Assembly: GCA_041695045.1 (NCBI GenBank)
Contig: JBGFRR010000074.1
Coordinates: 1 to 64,000 of the forward strand
Reading direction: 5' to 3'
Source: JBGFRR01 sp041695045
Lineage (GTDB): Bacteria > Bacteroidota > Ignavibacteria > UBA10030
Length of the DNA: 64,000 nucleotides
Each line of letters begins with the position of its first letter. Positions within the stretch are counted from its first letter, which is position 1. The position numbers were made by a program, and so were the translations under genes. Shown piece after piece: positions 16,839-25,007 of this stretch. The notes beneath the pieces were generated by a model. The model did not search any database. It saw only the letters and a program-made list of their open reading frames with translations, and had not been told where the DNA came from.

Positions 16839-16975
16839 GGATGCTCCTTCGATGAAAATGAACATGGATTACAAACCGATGTTGAATGATAAGTCGTCTG
16901 CCTGTGAATCGATGCACAAAGGTGTATGAGAAGTCGGACCACACATTCACCGATGATGCCGTTCACAAACAACAT
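16829..16975 (-). CDS. Possible 48-codon leader ORF overlapping the rpsO start
   Basis: An ATG at 16975 with a perfect AAGGAGG seven bases upstream opens a 48-codon frame that ends with TAA at 16829-16831, overlapping the first codons of rpsO in another frame. The predicted peptide is Cys- and His-rich and matches no family I know. Ribosomes ending there could re-start at rpsO, so translational coupling is possible. The decamer AATCCATGTT occurs at both this start and about 110 bases downstream. It may be chance, but the ribosome site is among the strongest in the window. Confidence 0.4.
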   Translation of the reverse strand: MLFVNGIIGECVVRLLIHLCASIHRQTTYHSTSVCNPCSFSSKEHPCQ

Positions 16976-17079
16976 GGATTTCCTCCTTACGCTCAGTCCT
17001 GATGCGATTCGTCAGGGTTGTGTGAAACAATAAACCTTGAAACGAAAACGTCTGATTCATGCCAAAGGCCAATCCGTGA

Positions 17080-17125
17080 ATCCCTGCCCGCCGAACAAAA
17101 AGCTGTTCTTTGGCAGGCGGGTGTG
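17080..17125 (-). other. Imperfect hairpin downstream of ribF
   Basis: An imperfect inverted repeat pairs CCTGCC with GGCAGG, with an inner GAACA/TGTTC stem around a short loop. It lies 30-70 bases after the ribF stop and has no clear T-run. It could be a weak terminator, a processing site, or part of the rpsO leader. A hairpin of similar layout lies at 33517-33571. Confidence 0.4.
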
Positions 17126-17152
17126 GTTGTTCACATCTCTGAGTAATGACGC

Positions 17153-18103
17153 TTATTGAAAGATTGAGACAAACTCTTGTTGCAAACGGATGCTTTCTTC
17201 GCGGTCGCGATGCATTTGTTCAACAAGTGCTTCCGCTGAGTCGAACTGCATTTCGTCCCGCAATCGCTTCAAAAACTGGATCTGGAGGTGTTGACCATAC
17301 ACATCGCCATCGAAGTCGAGGATGTTGACCTCGACCGTCCGTGTGCCGTTTGTCTCAAACGTCGGTCGCACACCGATGCTCGCCATACCGGCGTGGATGG
17401 AAGATTGCAGGACAACCTTCACAAAATAAATTCCGTCTTTTGGAATCAACTTCGCGCGCGACGAAGGCTGAATGTTCGCCGTCGGATAGCCTAATGCTTT
17501 GCCTCGACCGTCGCCCCGCACGACCGCACCCCCAAGCCCATACGGACGCCCGAGCAGCAATGCGGCTCGCTCGACGCGGCCTTCGATGAGATGCTTACGG
17601 ATCAGCGTACTGCTCACCGTCTCCCCCTCAATGACGACAGGCTTGATGGCAACCACGGAGAAGCTATACTCCTTTCCCAATCGCACGAGTTCTTCCACGC
17701 TTCCTTCGCGGTCGCGTCCGAAGTGATGGTCATACCCCTCAACGACTTCGCTCAAACCGGTGCCATACACCAGGTATTGCTCATAGAACTCTCGCGAACT
17801 CTGTCTCGAAAACTCATACGTGAACGGCACAACAAGCATCACGTCGATGCCCAACGCTTCGACCAATGCCTGACGCTCTTCGAGCGATGTCAGCAAGGAG
17901 ACCGGCGTACCGGAAAGCACTTCTTTCGGATGGGGGTCGAAGGTGACTACCAGACTTCGTCCTTCTCCGCCGAATACGGACGTTCGCCGAACCACTTCCG
18001 TCAGAATCCGGCGATGGGCCTCGTGAACGCCGTCGAACGTACCGACCGTGACGACGGTATTCTTGTTGAACGGAATCTCATCAAGACGATGAACGACTTT
18101 CAT
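17153..18103 (-). CDS. ribF: Bifunctional riboflavin kinase/FAD synthetase
   Basis: RibF phosphorylates riboflavin to FMN and adenylylates FMN to FAD. The N-terminal nucleotidyltransferase domain shows VTVGTFDGVHEAHRRIL (about 17-33), with SSTLIRKHLIEG near 165-176. The kinase domain has GRGKALGYPTANI and the ending region HLQIQFLKRLRDEMQF. ATG at 18103 overlaps the truB stop as ATGA, which fixes the start and gives 316 residues; the open frame extends further upstream but only inside truB. About 300 bases of leader follow before rpsO. Confidence 0.95.
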   Translation of the reverse strand: MKVVHRLDEIPFNKNTVVTVGTFDGVHEAHRRILTEVVRRTSVFGGEGRSLVVTFDPHPKEVLSGTPVSLLTSLEERQALVEALGIDVMLVVPFTYEFSRQSSREFYEQYLVYGTGLSEVVEGYDHHFGRDREGSVEELVRLGKEYSFSVVAIKPVVIEGETVSSTLIRKHLIEGRVERAALLLGRPYGLGGAVVRGDGRGKALGYPTANIQPSSRAKLIPKDGIYFVKVVLQSSIHAGMASIGVRPTFETNGTRTVEVNILDFDGDVYGQHLQIQFLKRLRDEMQFDSAEALVEQMHRDREESIRLQQEFVSIFQ

Positions 18104-18810
18104 GCCGTGCGTGCCGCTGTTCGAGCAGCCGTGTTCTCCAATGCTTCGATAGTCATCGCCTGGTCGACGCCGAACTCTCCGATCCGTGTTCGCCGAAGCT
18201 CGGTCAATGTTGCGCCGCATCCTAAGCGTTGGCCGAGGTCATGCACAAGCGAGCGGATGTACGTTCCCTTCGAGCACACGATACGAAAACGGACGTGAGG
18301 AATCTTGACCTCGACGATATCGAATGTCGTAACAACGATCTCTTTCTGAGGCCGCTCAACCGTTCTCCCCCTGCGCGCATAGCGATACAGCGGCTTGCCT
18401 CGAAGTTTGGTAGCCGCATACATCGGTGGCTTCTGGAGTTGCTTGCCGACGAACGCTCGAACGGCCACGTCGAGTTGCCGGCGTGTAACGTAGCCGCATG
18501 GCCGACGTTCGATCACCTCGGTTTCCAGGTCGAAGCTCGGTGTGACGATCCCCAACTCGAGCTCTCCCGTGTACTCTTTCTCCATCCCGATGAACCGATG
18601 CATAGTCTTCGTCTTCTTTCCGGTGCAGACAATCAGTAAACCTGTGGCGCGCGGGTCGAGTGTTCCTGCGTGGCCTGCCTTTGCAACACCGAATGTCCAT
18701 CGAATGCGCTTGACGACGTCGAACGAGGTCCAATCCACTGGCTTATCGATCAGTAAGACGGCACCCTCGTCGCTCGCAACCGACCGAACATCTGCCGCTC
18801 TCATCATCAA
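18100..18810 (-). CDS. truB: tRNA pseudouridine(55) synthase
   Basis: TruB makes pseudouridine-55 in the T-loop of tRNAs. The catalytic motif GHAGTLDPRATGLL contains the essential Asp, and KPVDWTSFDVV, PPMYAATKLRGKPLY and CSKGTYIRSLVHDLG are all family signatures. The 236 residues cover the catalytic core; the C-terminal PUA domain seen in E. coli TruB is reduced or absent. Both ends overlap neighbours as ATGA (rbfA upstream, ribF downstream), so the three are translationally coupled. Confidence 0.97.
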   Translation of the reverse strand: MMMRAADVRSVASDEGAVLLIDKPVDWTSFDVVKRIRWTFGVAKAGHAGTLDPRATGLLIVCTGKKTKTMHRFIGMEKEYTGELELGIVTPSFDLETEVIERRPCGYVTRRQLDVAVRAFVGKQLQKPPMYAATKLRGKPLYRYARRGRTVERPQKEIVVTTFDIVEVKIPHVRFRIVCSKGTYIRSLVHDLGQRLGCGATLTELRRTRIGEFGVDQAMTIEALENTAARTAARTA

Positions 18811-19175
18811 CCCTCGTCGTTATCTCCTTTCGCCGCGTCGTTGTGGATTTTGTTGAGAATATTCTCAATGTTCATCGCGCGGTCGAGCGATTCATCAAGG
18901 AAGAAGAGCAACGTCGGCGTGAACTTCAACCGAACGGCGTGCCCAAGCTCGGCACGGATGAATCCCTTTTGTCCTTCGAGCAGTTCCATACTTGCACGCT
19001 TCTGCTCGGCATTCCCAAACACGCTGACGTACACCTTGGCAATCTTAAGGTCCGGGCTCATACGGACTTCCGTCACGGTCAGGAATCCATACTCCGCCAT
19101 GCTGAAGTTTCGTTGAAAGATGGAGCCGATCTCCTGCTTCACGAGCGAGGCAACTTTATCCGTTCGCACCGACAT
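18807..19175 (-). CDS. rbfA: 30S ribosome-binding factor A
   Basis: RbfA is a single KH-like domain protein that helps mature the 5' end of 16S rRNA, especially in the cold. Features are KVASLVKQEIGSIFQR near the N-terminus, TVTEVRMSPDLKIAKVYVSV in the middle and LRLKFTPTLLFFLDESLDRA-like KFTPTLLFFLDESLDRA at the end. At 122 residues it is of normal size. It lies three bases after infB and overlaps truB by four bases. Confidence 0.96.
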   Translation of the reverse strand: MSVRTDKVASLVKQEIGSIFQRNFSMAEYGFLTVTEVRMSPDLKIAKVYVSVFGNAEQKRASMELLEGQKGFIRAELGHAVRLKFTPTLLFFLDESLDRAMNIENILNKIHNDAAKGDNDEG

Positions 19176-19178
19176 CGG

Positions 19179-21809
19179 TTATTCACTCCCCAATGTTCGC
19201 TTTGTCTCTACCACTTTGAACGCCTCAATGATGTCGCCGACTTTGATGTCGTTGAAGCCGTCGAGGCTGATACCACACTCGAAGTTCTGGTCGACCTCAC
19301 GCACATCTTCCTTGAATCGCTTGAGCGACGCGATACCGCTTTCGAACACCACAATTCCGTCCCGCACCAAGCGCACGCGATTGTTGCGCGCGATCGTTCC
19401 ATCCTTCACATAACAGCCGGCTACCGTTCCGACTTTAGGAATCTTGAAGGTCTCTCGCACTTCGACTGTCGCCGTCACTTCCTCTGTAACGGTCGGAGCG
19501 AGCATGCCTTCGAGTGCATTCCGGACATCATTGATGGCGTCATAGATGATGCTGTAGAGGCGGATTTCGACATCTTCCTGCTCGGCCAAACGTCGTGCGT
19601 TGAGGTGCGGATGAACATGGAAGCCAATGATGATGGCATGAGAAGCTGCCGCTAAGAGGACGTCGGTTTCCGAAATTGCTCCGACACCTTTGTGGATGAC
19701 CTGCACCTTGACCTCGTTTGTGGAGAGCTTCATCAATGCATCGGAGAGCGCTTCGACGGAGCCGTCCACATCGCCTTTGACGATGATTGGCAGGTCTTGC
19801 ACCCGACCGTGCTGAATCTGCTGGGAGATATCATCGAGGGTTACGACATGGCGTTGGCGGAAATCCTGTTCGCGCTTGAGCTGCTGGCGCTTGGTGCTGA
19901 TCTCGCGTGCCTCGCGGTCGCTCAGCAGCGCAACGAGCACGTCTCCAGCCTGCGGAATGCCGTCGAAACCGACAACCTGAACAGGTTGTGATGGCTTGGC
20001 CGCTTCAACACGATTGCCTCGCTCGTCGAACATGGCGCGCACGCGTCCACTCCAAATGCCGCAGACGAACGAATCGCCAATCCGGAGTGTCCCCTTCTGA
20101 ACAAGAATCGTTGCAACCGTCCCCCTGCCTCGGTCAAGCTGTGCTTCGATGACCACTCCGCGCGCGCGGCGATGGGGATTGGCCTTCAGATCCAGGACTT
20201 CCGCTTCAAGCAGTATCTTCTCAAGAAGAAGGTTGACGTTGAAGCCCGTCTTTGCGGATAACTCAACAACCTGATACTTACCTCCCCACTCTTCCACGAG
20301 CACGCCTTTTTCGGAAAGCTGTTGCTTGATGCGGTCTGGGTTTGCGCTGGGTTTGTCAGTCTTATTAATGGCGATAACGATCGGAACGCTCGCTGCTTGC
20401 GCGTGGCTGATGGCTTCGACCGTTTGCGGCATGACGTTGTCGTCTGCGGCGACGACGAGCACCACGATATCCGTTACCTGTGCACCGCGGGCCCGCATGG
20501 CCGTGAAAGCTTCGTGGCCGGGAGTATCGAGAAAGGTGATGTGCTTGCCGCCGTCGAGCGAGACTTCGTATGCTCCGATATGCTGCGTAATGCCGCCGGC
20601 CTCGCCTGCAACGACGTTGGATGTGCGGATGAAATCGAGAAGCGACGTCTTGCCGTGGTCAACGTGTCCCATAATGGTAACGACCGGAGGACGCGGTTCG
20701 AGCGAAGGTGGGTCGTCTTCTTCGTCGAGGAGTATCTCTGGCTCAAACTCTTCTTCAAAATCAACCTGAAAACCGAACTCATCCGCCAGAATTTGGATGG
20801 TATCCTTCTCCAAGCGCTGATTGATCGAGGCCATCATGCCGAGGCTCATGCATTTCTGGATAACCTCCGCCACCGAGATACGTATGAGATTAGCAAGCTC
20901 GCCCACAGTCACAAACTCGGTTACACGGATGCGCGTCTTCAAACGCTCTTGCTCTTCGAGCAAGCGCTGCTCTTCTTCTTCGCGTTCGCGCTTCTTGCGT
21001 TTCCGGAGTACCGCCCGCGCGCTGACCGACGTATCTTCCATCTCTGCCAACGTCTCGCGTATCGCCTTCTCCACCTCCTCTTCGTCGACGGCAGCGTGCC
21101 GGACTTTCTTCTTCTTCCGTCCTTTCCCTTTTACCTCCGCCTCATCAATGCCAACGGCTGCGGCTTTTCCGCGTTTCACTTCCTCCCTGATCTTTTTCTT
21201 TTTCTTCTTTTTCTTCTTCTCTGCTTCGCTTGTTTCATCGGCCGGCCGAGCAATGTCCATCTTGCCCTTAATCATAAGTCCACGCGGAGCGCGAGCCATG
21301 GCGGCTTCTAACGGACTCGTCGGGCTTCCCTTCCGTACCGGCTTTTCTTCCTTCTTCGCCTTGCCTTTTGTGGCTTTCGCTTTCGGAATCTCAACGGGCG
21401 CTTCCTCGACCGGTGGCTCTTCCGCAACCGCCGGCACTTCCGTTCTTGCTGGCTCTGTCTTCGCCGGCTCTTTTTCTTTCTCGACTGTCCGCGCGGGCGG
21501 AAGCTCTGGCTCTTCAACGGCAACTTCTTCTTCAGTCACAACGGGAAGCTTCTTGTCGACCTTCTCGCCGACCTCTTTCTTGCGCGAGGAACGGAACTCC
21601 TGAATCTTCCGCTGATGCCGCTCCGCCACATCCTTCTCCTTCTTGAAGTGCGCCATGATCACCCTCATCATGTCGTCGGAGACAGTGGACATGTGGCTCT
21701 TGACCTCGAATCCTTTCTTCTTTAGGAATTCGATAATCGTGTCGCTGGCAAGATTCAGCTCCGTCGCGAGCTTGTAGATTTTGATCTTTTTCTGTGCTTG
21801 GTCAGCCAT
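19179..21809 (-). CDS. infB: Translation initiation factor IF-2
   Basis: IF-2 is the GTPase that brings initiator tRNA to the 30S subunit. An N-terminal IF2_N helix (1-50) is followed by a long Lys/Glu-rich linker (about 60-300, with a run of lysines near 200). The G domain has GHVDHGKTSLL (G1), DTPGHEAF (G3) and NKTDK (G4), followed by domains II-IV. The length of 876 residues is normal for a long-linker IF-2. It lies 30 bases after nusA and three bases before rbfA. Confidence 0.98.
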   Translation of the reverse strand: MADQAQKKIKIYKLATELNLASDTIIEFLKKKGFEVKSHMSTVSDDMMRVIMAHFKKEKDVAERHQRKIQEFRSSRKKEVGEKVDKKLPVVTEEEVAVEEPELPPARTVEKEKEPAKTEPARTEVPAVAEEPPVEEAPVEIPKAKATKGKAKKEEKPVRKGSPTSPLEAAMARAPRGLMIKGKMDIARPADETSEAEKKKKKKKKKIREEVKRGKAAAVGIDEAEVKGKGRKKKKVRHAAVDEEEVEKAIRETLAEMEDTSVSARAVLRKRKKREREEEEQRLLEEQERLKTRIRVTEFVTVGELANLIRISVAEVIQKCMSLGMMASINQRLEKDTIQILADEFGFQVDFEEEFEPEILLDEEDDPPSLEPRPPVVTIMGHVDHGKTSLLDFIRTSNVVAGEAGGITQHIGAYEVSLDGGKHITFLDTPGHEAFTAMRARGAQVTDIVVLVVAADDNVMPQTVEAISHAQAASVPIVIAINKTDKPSANPDRIKQQLSEKGVLVEEWGGKYQVVELSAKTGFNVNLLLEKILLEAEVLDLKANPHRRARGVVIEAQLDRGRGTVATILVQKGTLRIGDSFVCGIWSGRVRAMFDERGNRVEAAKPSQPVQVVGFDGIPQAGDVLVALLSDREAREISTKRQQLKREQDFRQRHVVTLDDISQQIQHGRVQDLPIIVKGDVDGSVEALSDALMKLSTNEVKVQVIHKGVGAISETDVLLAAASHAIIIGFHVHPHLNARRLAEQEDVEIRLYSIIYDAINDVRNALEGMLAPTVTEEVTATVEVRETFKIPKVGTVAGCYVKDGTIARNNRVRLVRDGIVVFESGIASLKRFKEDVREVDQNFECGISLDGFNDIKVGDIIEAFKVVETKRTLGSE

Positions 21810-21839
21810 TCAGGTTCTTTCGTTCAGTCCCGGCCAGTT

Positions 21840-23243
21840 TTACGCAGAGCGCTCGGGATTCTTCTCTTCTTCCTCAGTCGGTTCCGATGTCTCCTCGGAA
21901 ATCACCTCCGAAGCCTCCGCGCTCGACTCCGCCGGCTGAGGTGCGGGTTCTTCCGAGGTCAGCCCGGCATCTTTATCAGCTGTTTCGATTTCCTCATCCT
22001 CAACTTCCGCTTCCTCAAGGCCGCGCTTGAGCATCGCGACGATCTCGTCGAGCTTCTCGCCCTCGATGCCGATTGCATTCATAATTTCTTCGCGAGGTGC
22101 CTCGATGATATCGCGGGCGGTCGTATAGTCATCGTCAAAGAATTTATGAAAAAGGACGTCTCCCAACTCCTCGCGGAATTCGGAGAGCTCCATGTCGTAT
22201 TCTTCCTCGCCCCCCTCTTTTACGACTTCGATCTCGTAGCCGGTAAGTTTCGACGCAAGGCGCACATTTTGCCCGCCTCTTCCGATTGCGAGCGACGCCT
22301 GGTCGGGCGCGACAACGACGGCGGCCTTCTTCTGCTCGATGTCCACTTGAACTTCTTTCAACTTCGCAGGCGAAAGAGACTTGGTGATAAACGTAACGGG
22401 GTCTTCAGAATAATTGATGACGTCAATGTTCTCGTTGTTGAGCTCACGCACGATGGCGTGAATGCGGACGCCCTTCATGCCGACGCACGCACCAACGGCG
22501 TCGATACGGTCGTCGTGCGAAAGGACCGCAACCTTCGCGCGGTCGCCGGGCTCGCGAGCGATTCGTTTGATTTCGATAATGCCGTCGTAGATTTCTGGAA
22601 TTTCAATCTCGAAGAGGCGCATTAAGAATTGCGGGTCGGTGCGAGAGATGATGACAACCGGATTGCCGCCGACCTTACGGACTTCTTTCACAACGGCGCG
22701 TATGGTGTCTCCCTTGCGATAGCGTTCCTTGTAAATCTGCTCGCTGCGTGGAAGGATCAGCTCATTCTTGTTATGAAGGACGAGAATTTCTCCGCGTCCT
22801 TTCCGGATCTGATAGATCTCGCCGACCACGATTTCGCCGAGCGCGTTACTATACTCGTTGTAAATCGATTCCCGCTCAATCTCTTTAATTCGCTGGTTCA
22901 GGTTCTGCTTCGCGCTGATCACCAACCGCCGGCCGAAGCTCTGGAGCGGGATAATCTCCACGTACTCATCGCGCACTTCCATCTCCTCACCTGTCCGACG
23001 CGAAGCTTCTTTCACATCAATCTGTGTTACGGGGTCGACGACCGTTTCGACGATTTCCTTCTCGAGGTAAATCTCGATATCCCCTTTATCCATGTTGACG
23101 ACGACGTCGAATTTGGCATTCGGGCCGTACTTCTTCCGCACCATCATGCCGAAGATGTCTTCAACAATGCCGACGAGGATATCTTTGTCGATCCCCTTTT
23201 CTCGAACCATCTGTGCAAATGATTCGGTTATCTCGTGATTCAT
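21840..23243 (-). CDS. nusA: Transcription termination/antitermination protein NusA
   Basis: NusA binds RNA polymerase and RNA and affects pausing, termination and rRNA antitermination. An N-terminal polymerase-binding domain (about 1-125), an S1 domain (about 130-200) and two KH domains (with GVRIHAIVRELNNENIDVI and GRGGQNVRLASKLTG) can be followed. A helix-hairpin-helix segment and an acidic tail (last 50 residues, Glu/Ser-rich) end the protein. ATG at 23243 has GGAGG seven bases upstream and gives 467 residues; the frame extends upstream without homology. NusA often regulates its own operon. Confidence 0.97.
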   Translation of the reverse strand: MNHEITESFAQMVREKGIDKDILVGIVEDIFGMMVRKKYGPNAKFDVVVNMDKGDIEIYLEKEIVETVVDPVTQIDVKEASRRTGEEMEVRDEYVEIIPLQSFGRRLVISAKQNLNQRIKEIERESIYNEYSNALGEIVVGEIYQIRKGRGEILVLHNKNELILPRSEQIYKERYRKGDTIRAVVKEVRKVGGNPVVIISRTDPQFLMRLFEIEIPEIYDGIIEIKRIAREPGDRAKVAVLSHDDRIDAVGACVGMKGVRIHAIVRELNNENIDVINYSEDPVTFITKSLSPAKLKEVQVDIEQKKAAVVVAPDQASLAIGRGGQNVRLASKLTGYEIEVVKEGGEEEYDMELSEFREELGDVLFHKFFDDDYTTARDIIEAPREEIMNAIGIEGEKLDEIVAMLKRGLEEAEVEDEEIETADKDAGLTSEEPAPQPAESSAEASEVISEETSEPTEEEEKNPERSA

Positions 23244-23283
23244 TGCATCCTCCAAACAAAAGAGCACACGCTGCCGCTCATCG

Positions 23284-23745
23284 TCACCACGGTAATTCCT
23301 CCTTCGATTCCATAAGTTCGTTGAACGTAAGGGTAAACGCCTCACCGCCATCGGGCATGAAGGTCAGTCGGTCTTCATCCACCGCTATGAGGGTAACCGG
23401 CGCCGGACGAGGGCCGGATTCCCCGACGACGCGAATCCGGAATCGCCGCCCGACATTTTTCCGGTACTGTCGCAGGAGACGCAGGGGTTTCTCTAAGCCC
23501 GGCGAAGACACTTCCAGTCGATACGGAGAATCGAGCACACGCTCAACTTCCAACTGTCTGGCAAGGTCGCGGCCGATCTCCGCACACCGGTCGATGGTGA
23601 TACCCGTATCGGTATCCACAAAGACCTGAATCAACAGCTCTCCCCGATCGCGCCGCACCTGCAGTTCGACATAGAACGCTCCGTGTCGATCCACAATGCG
23701 CGTGGCCACTTCCTCAAGTTTCTGCTTGATTTGCTCGACGTTCAT
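23284..23745 (-). CDS. rimP: Ribosome maturation factor RimP
   Basis: RimP is a two-domain protein needed for 30S subunit maturation. GHELVDVE-type sequence is replaced by GAFYVELQVRRDRGELLIQV, and DRCAEIGRDLARQL and YRLEVSSPGLEKPLR are the conserved central motifs. The ending carries a short SH3-like domain. At 153 residues it is a normal size. It starts the operon: GAAGAGG lies just before the ATG, directly after the T-run of a terminator-like hairpin. Confidence 0.95.
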   Translation of the reverse strand: MNVEQIKQKLEEVATRIVDRHGAFYVELQVRRDRGELLIQVFVDTDTGITIDRCAEIGRDLARQLEVERVLDSPYRLEVSSPGLEKPLRLLRQYRKNVGRRFRIRVVGESGPRPAPVTLIAVDEDRLTFMPDGGEAFTLTFNELMESKEELPW

Positions 23746-23752
23746 ACCTCTT

Positions 23753-23783
23753 CAAAAAAAATAGCCCGAACACCCGGGCTATT
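23753..23783 (-). terminator. Terminator-like hairpin in the rimP leader (possible attenuator)
   Basis: A perfect 9-base-pair stem (23760-23768 with 23775-23783) with a 6-base loop is followed, on the minus strand, by eight T and then directly by the GAAGAGG ribosome site and ATG of rimP. The hairpin starts only about 16 bases after the -10 element of the promoter upstream. It has every mark of an intrinsic terminator but lies inside the leader, so it may attenuate the operon. It could instead end transcripts arriving from trpG. Confidence 0.8.
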
Positions 23784-23798
23784 CTCGACAACGGTTCT

Positions 23799-23827
23799 AA
23801 TATAGGCATTCGTCAGACGAGATGCAA
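23799..23827 (-). promoter_or_regulatory. Sigma70-like promoter of the rimP-nusA-pnp operon
   Basis: On the minus strand TTGCAT (23822-23827) and TATATT (23799-23804) are 17 bases apart. Transcription should begin near 23791, leaving a leader of about 46 bases that is largely made up of the terminator-like hairpin. Confidence 0.65.
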
Positions 23828-23879
23828 GCCGTTTTCAGTACGAGTTTACCTGCTTCACCTGAGAAAGAATTTTTCAACA

Positions 23880-24425
23880 GATTAAGGGATGAAACTATCG
23901 CCCTCTATGGGGCTATGTATTTTTTTATCCGATGGGTCTACCAAAAGTCCGCTCCTACGGAGCTTTTGCACTCTTCACGAAGCGCCCGCGAAGTCCCCTA
24001 GAGGTGCGGCCGAAAACCCCGACTTTCACCACAAAGTCACCAGGGCACGAAGTCCCGCTTTACGGGATCCCGCCTTTCGTAGTTTTGAAAGCGGGAAGGC
24101 ACAAAGGTAAGGCTTTGGTTTTTATACTTCTTCGTGCCTGCACGCCGAAGTGCGGCGTTTCGGCACGCAGGCGTGTCGCTTTGAGTCTTTGTGTCTTGGT
24201 GGTTCAGCTTTTCGGCCGGGTCTCTAGAGACGCGGCCGAAAACCCAACTTCTTACCACAAAGACTCGAAGACACAAAGAAAAACGATTTGATTTTGTGGC
24301 ACTTTGTGCCGTAGTGACTTTGTGGTAACACTTTTCGGCCGGATCTCTAGAGACGAGATGTTGGTAACACAAATCTCAAAAACTGTAAAAGCTCCGTTAG
24401 GAGCGACATTATCAAGATAGGAAGC
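23880..24425. repeat. Repeat island: interspersed palindromic and direct repeats between trpG and rimP
   Basis: The stretch has no credible gene. Its ends carry related inverted copies of GCTCCTACGGAGCTTTT (23952-23968, and on the opposite strand near 24388-24406). Inside are three related copies of a palindrome built on TTTTCGGCCG and TCTCTAGAGAC (near 23996, 24208 and 24329) and at least four copies, in both orientations, of an ACCACAAAGTCAC/ACCACAAAGACTC type sequence. Similar motifs are common in intergenic DNA of related bacteria as far as I remember; the composite looks like accumulated small mobile or REP-like elements. Confidence 0.65.
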
Positions 24426-24434
24426 GATGGAAGA

Positions 24435-25007
24435 TTAACGCTTGGTGTAGGCGAGAAAGTTCTTCAGCAGCTGTTTCCCGTGTTGCGTTGCAATCGATTC
24501 GGGATGAAATTGGAGGCCAAACACGGGATACTCCCGATGTTGTAAGCCCATGATCGTGCCGTCTGCGGTCCAAGCCGTTTCTTCTAACTCTGGCGGGAGC
24601 GACTCTTTCTCGACAATGAGCGAATGATATCGTGTTGCGGTGAACGGCGACGGAATGGATTTGAAAATTCCCTCGCCGCGGTGCTCCACCGAGGATGTTT
24701 TGCCATGCATGATTGTCGGCGCCTTGACCACCTTTCCGCCGAACGCCGCACTAATCGCTTGATGACCGAGACAAACACCGAGGATCGGTACCTCGCGATG
24801 CAGTTCGCGAATCACATCGACCGAGATGCCCGCCTCAGCCGGCGTGCAGGGACCCGGGGAAATCACGATGGCGTCCGGGCCAAGGCGCCGGATACCCTCG
24901 ACCATCGCCTGATCATTTCGCACGACGGTCTGCTTGGCCCCCAACTCTCCGAGGTATTGTACGAGGTTGTAGGTAAACGAATCGTAGTTGTCGAGAACGA
25001 GAATCAT
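24435..25007 (-). CDS. trpG: Anthranilate synthase component II (glutamine amidotransferase)
   Basis: TrpG releases ammonia from glutamine for TrpE, the first step of tryptophan synthesis. Catalytic Cys79 lies in GVCLGHQAI and the His/Glu pair in LQFHPESI near residue 167. DNYDSFTYNLVQYL at the start and SPGPCTPAEAGI (about 50-61) are typical. The related PabA subunit cannot be excluded by sequence alone. The start overlaps the trpE stop (ATGA). No other trp gene follows; the operon ends here against the repeat island. Confidence 0.93.
   Translation of the reverse strand: MILVLDNYDSFTYNLVQYLGELGAKQTVVRNDQAMVEGIRRLGPDAIVISPGPCTPAEAGISVDVIRELHREVPILGVCLGHQAISAAFGGKVVKAPTIMHGKTSSVEHRGEGIFKSIPSPFTATRYHSLIVEKESLPPELEETAWTADGTIMGLQHREYPVFGLQFHPESIATQHGKQLLKNFLAYTKR

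Noticed and set aside
20322..21311. Long plus-strand frame opposite infB
   Set aside because: It mirrors the IF-2 coding strand and shows no motif; the minus-strand gene is certain.
23700..24434. Possible CRISPR array in the repeat-rich stretch
   Set aside because: Repeats differ in length, orientation and spacing; there is no regular repeat-spacer pattern and no cas gene is near.
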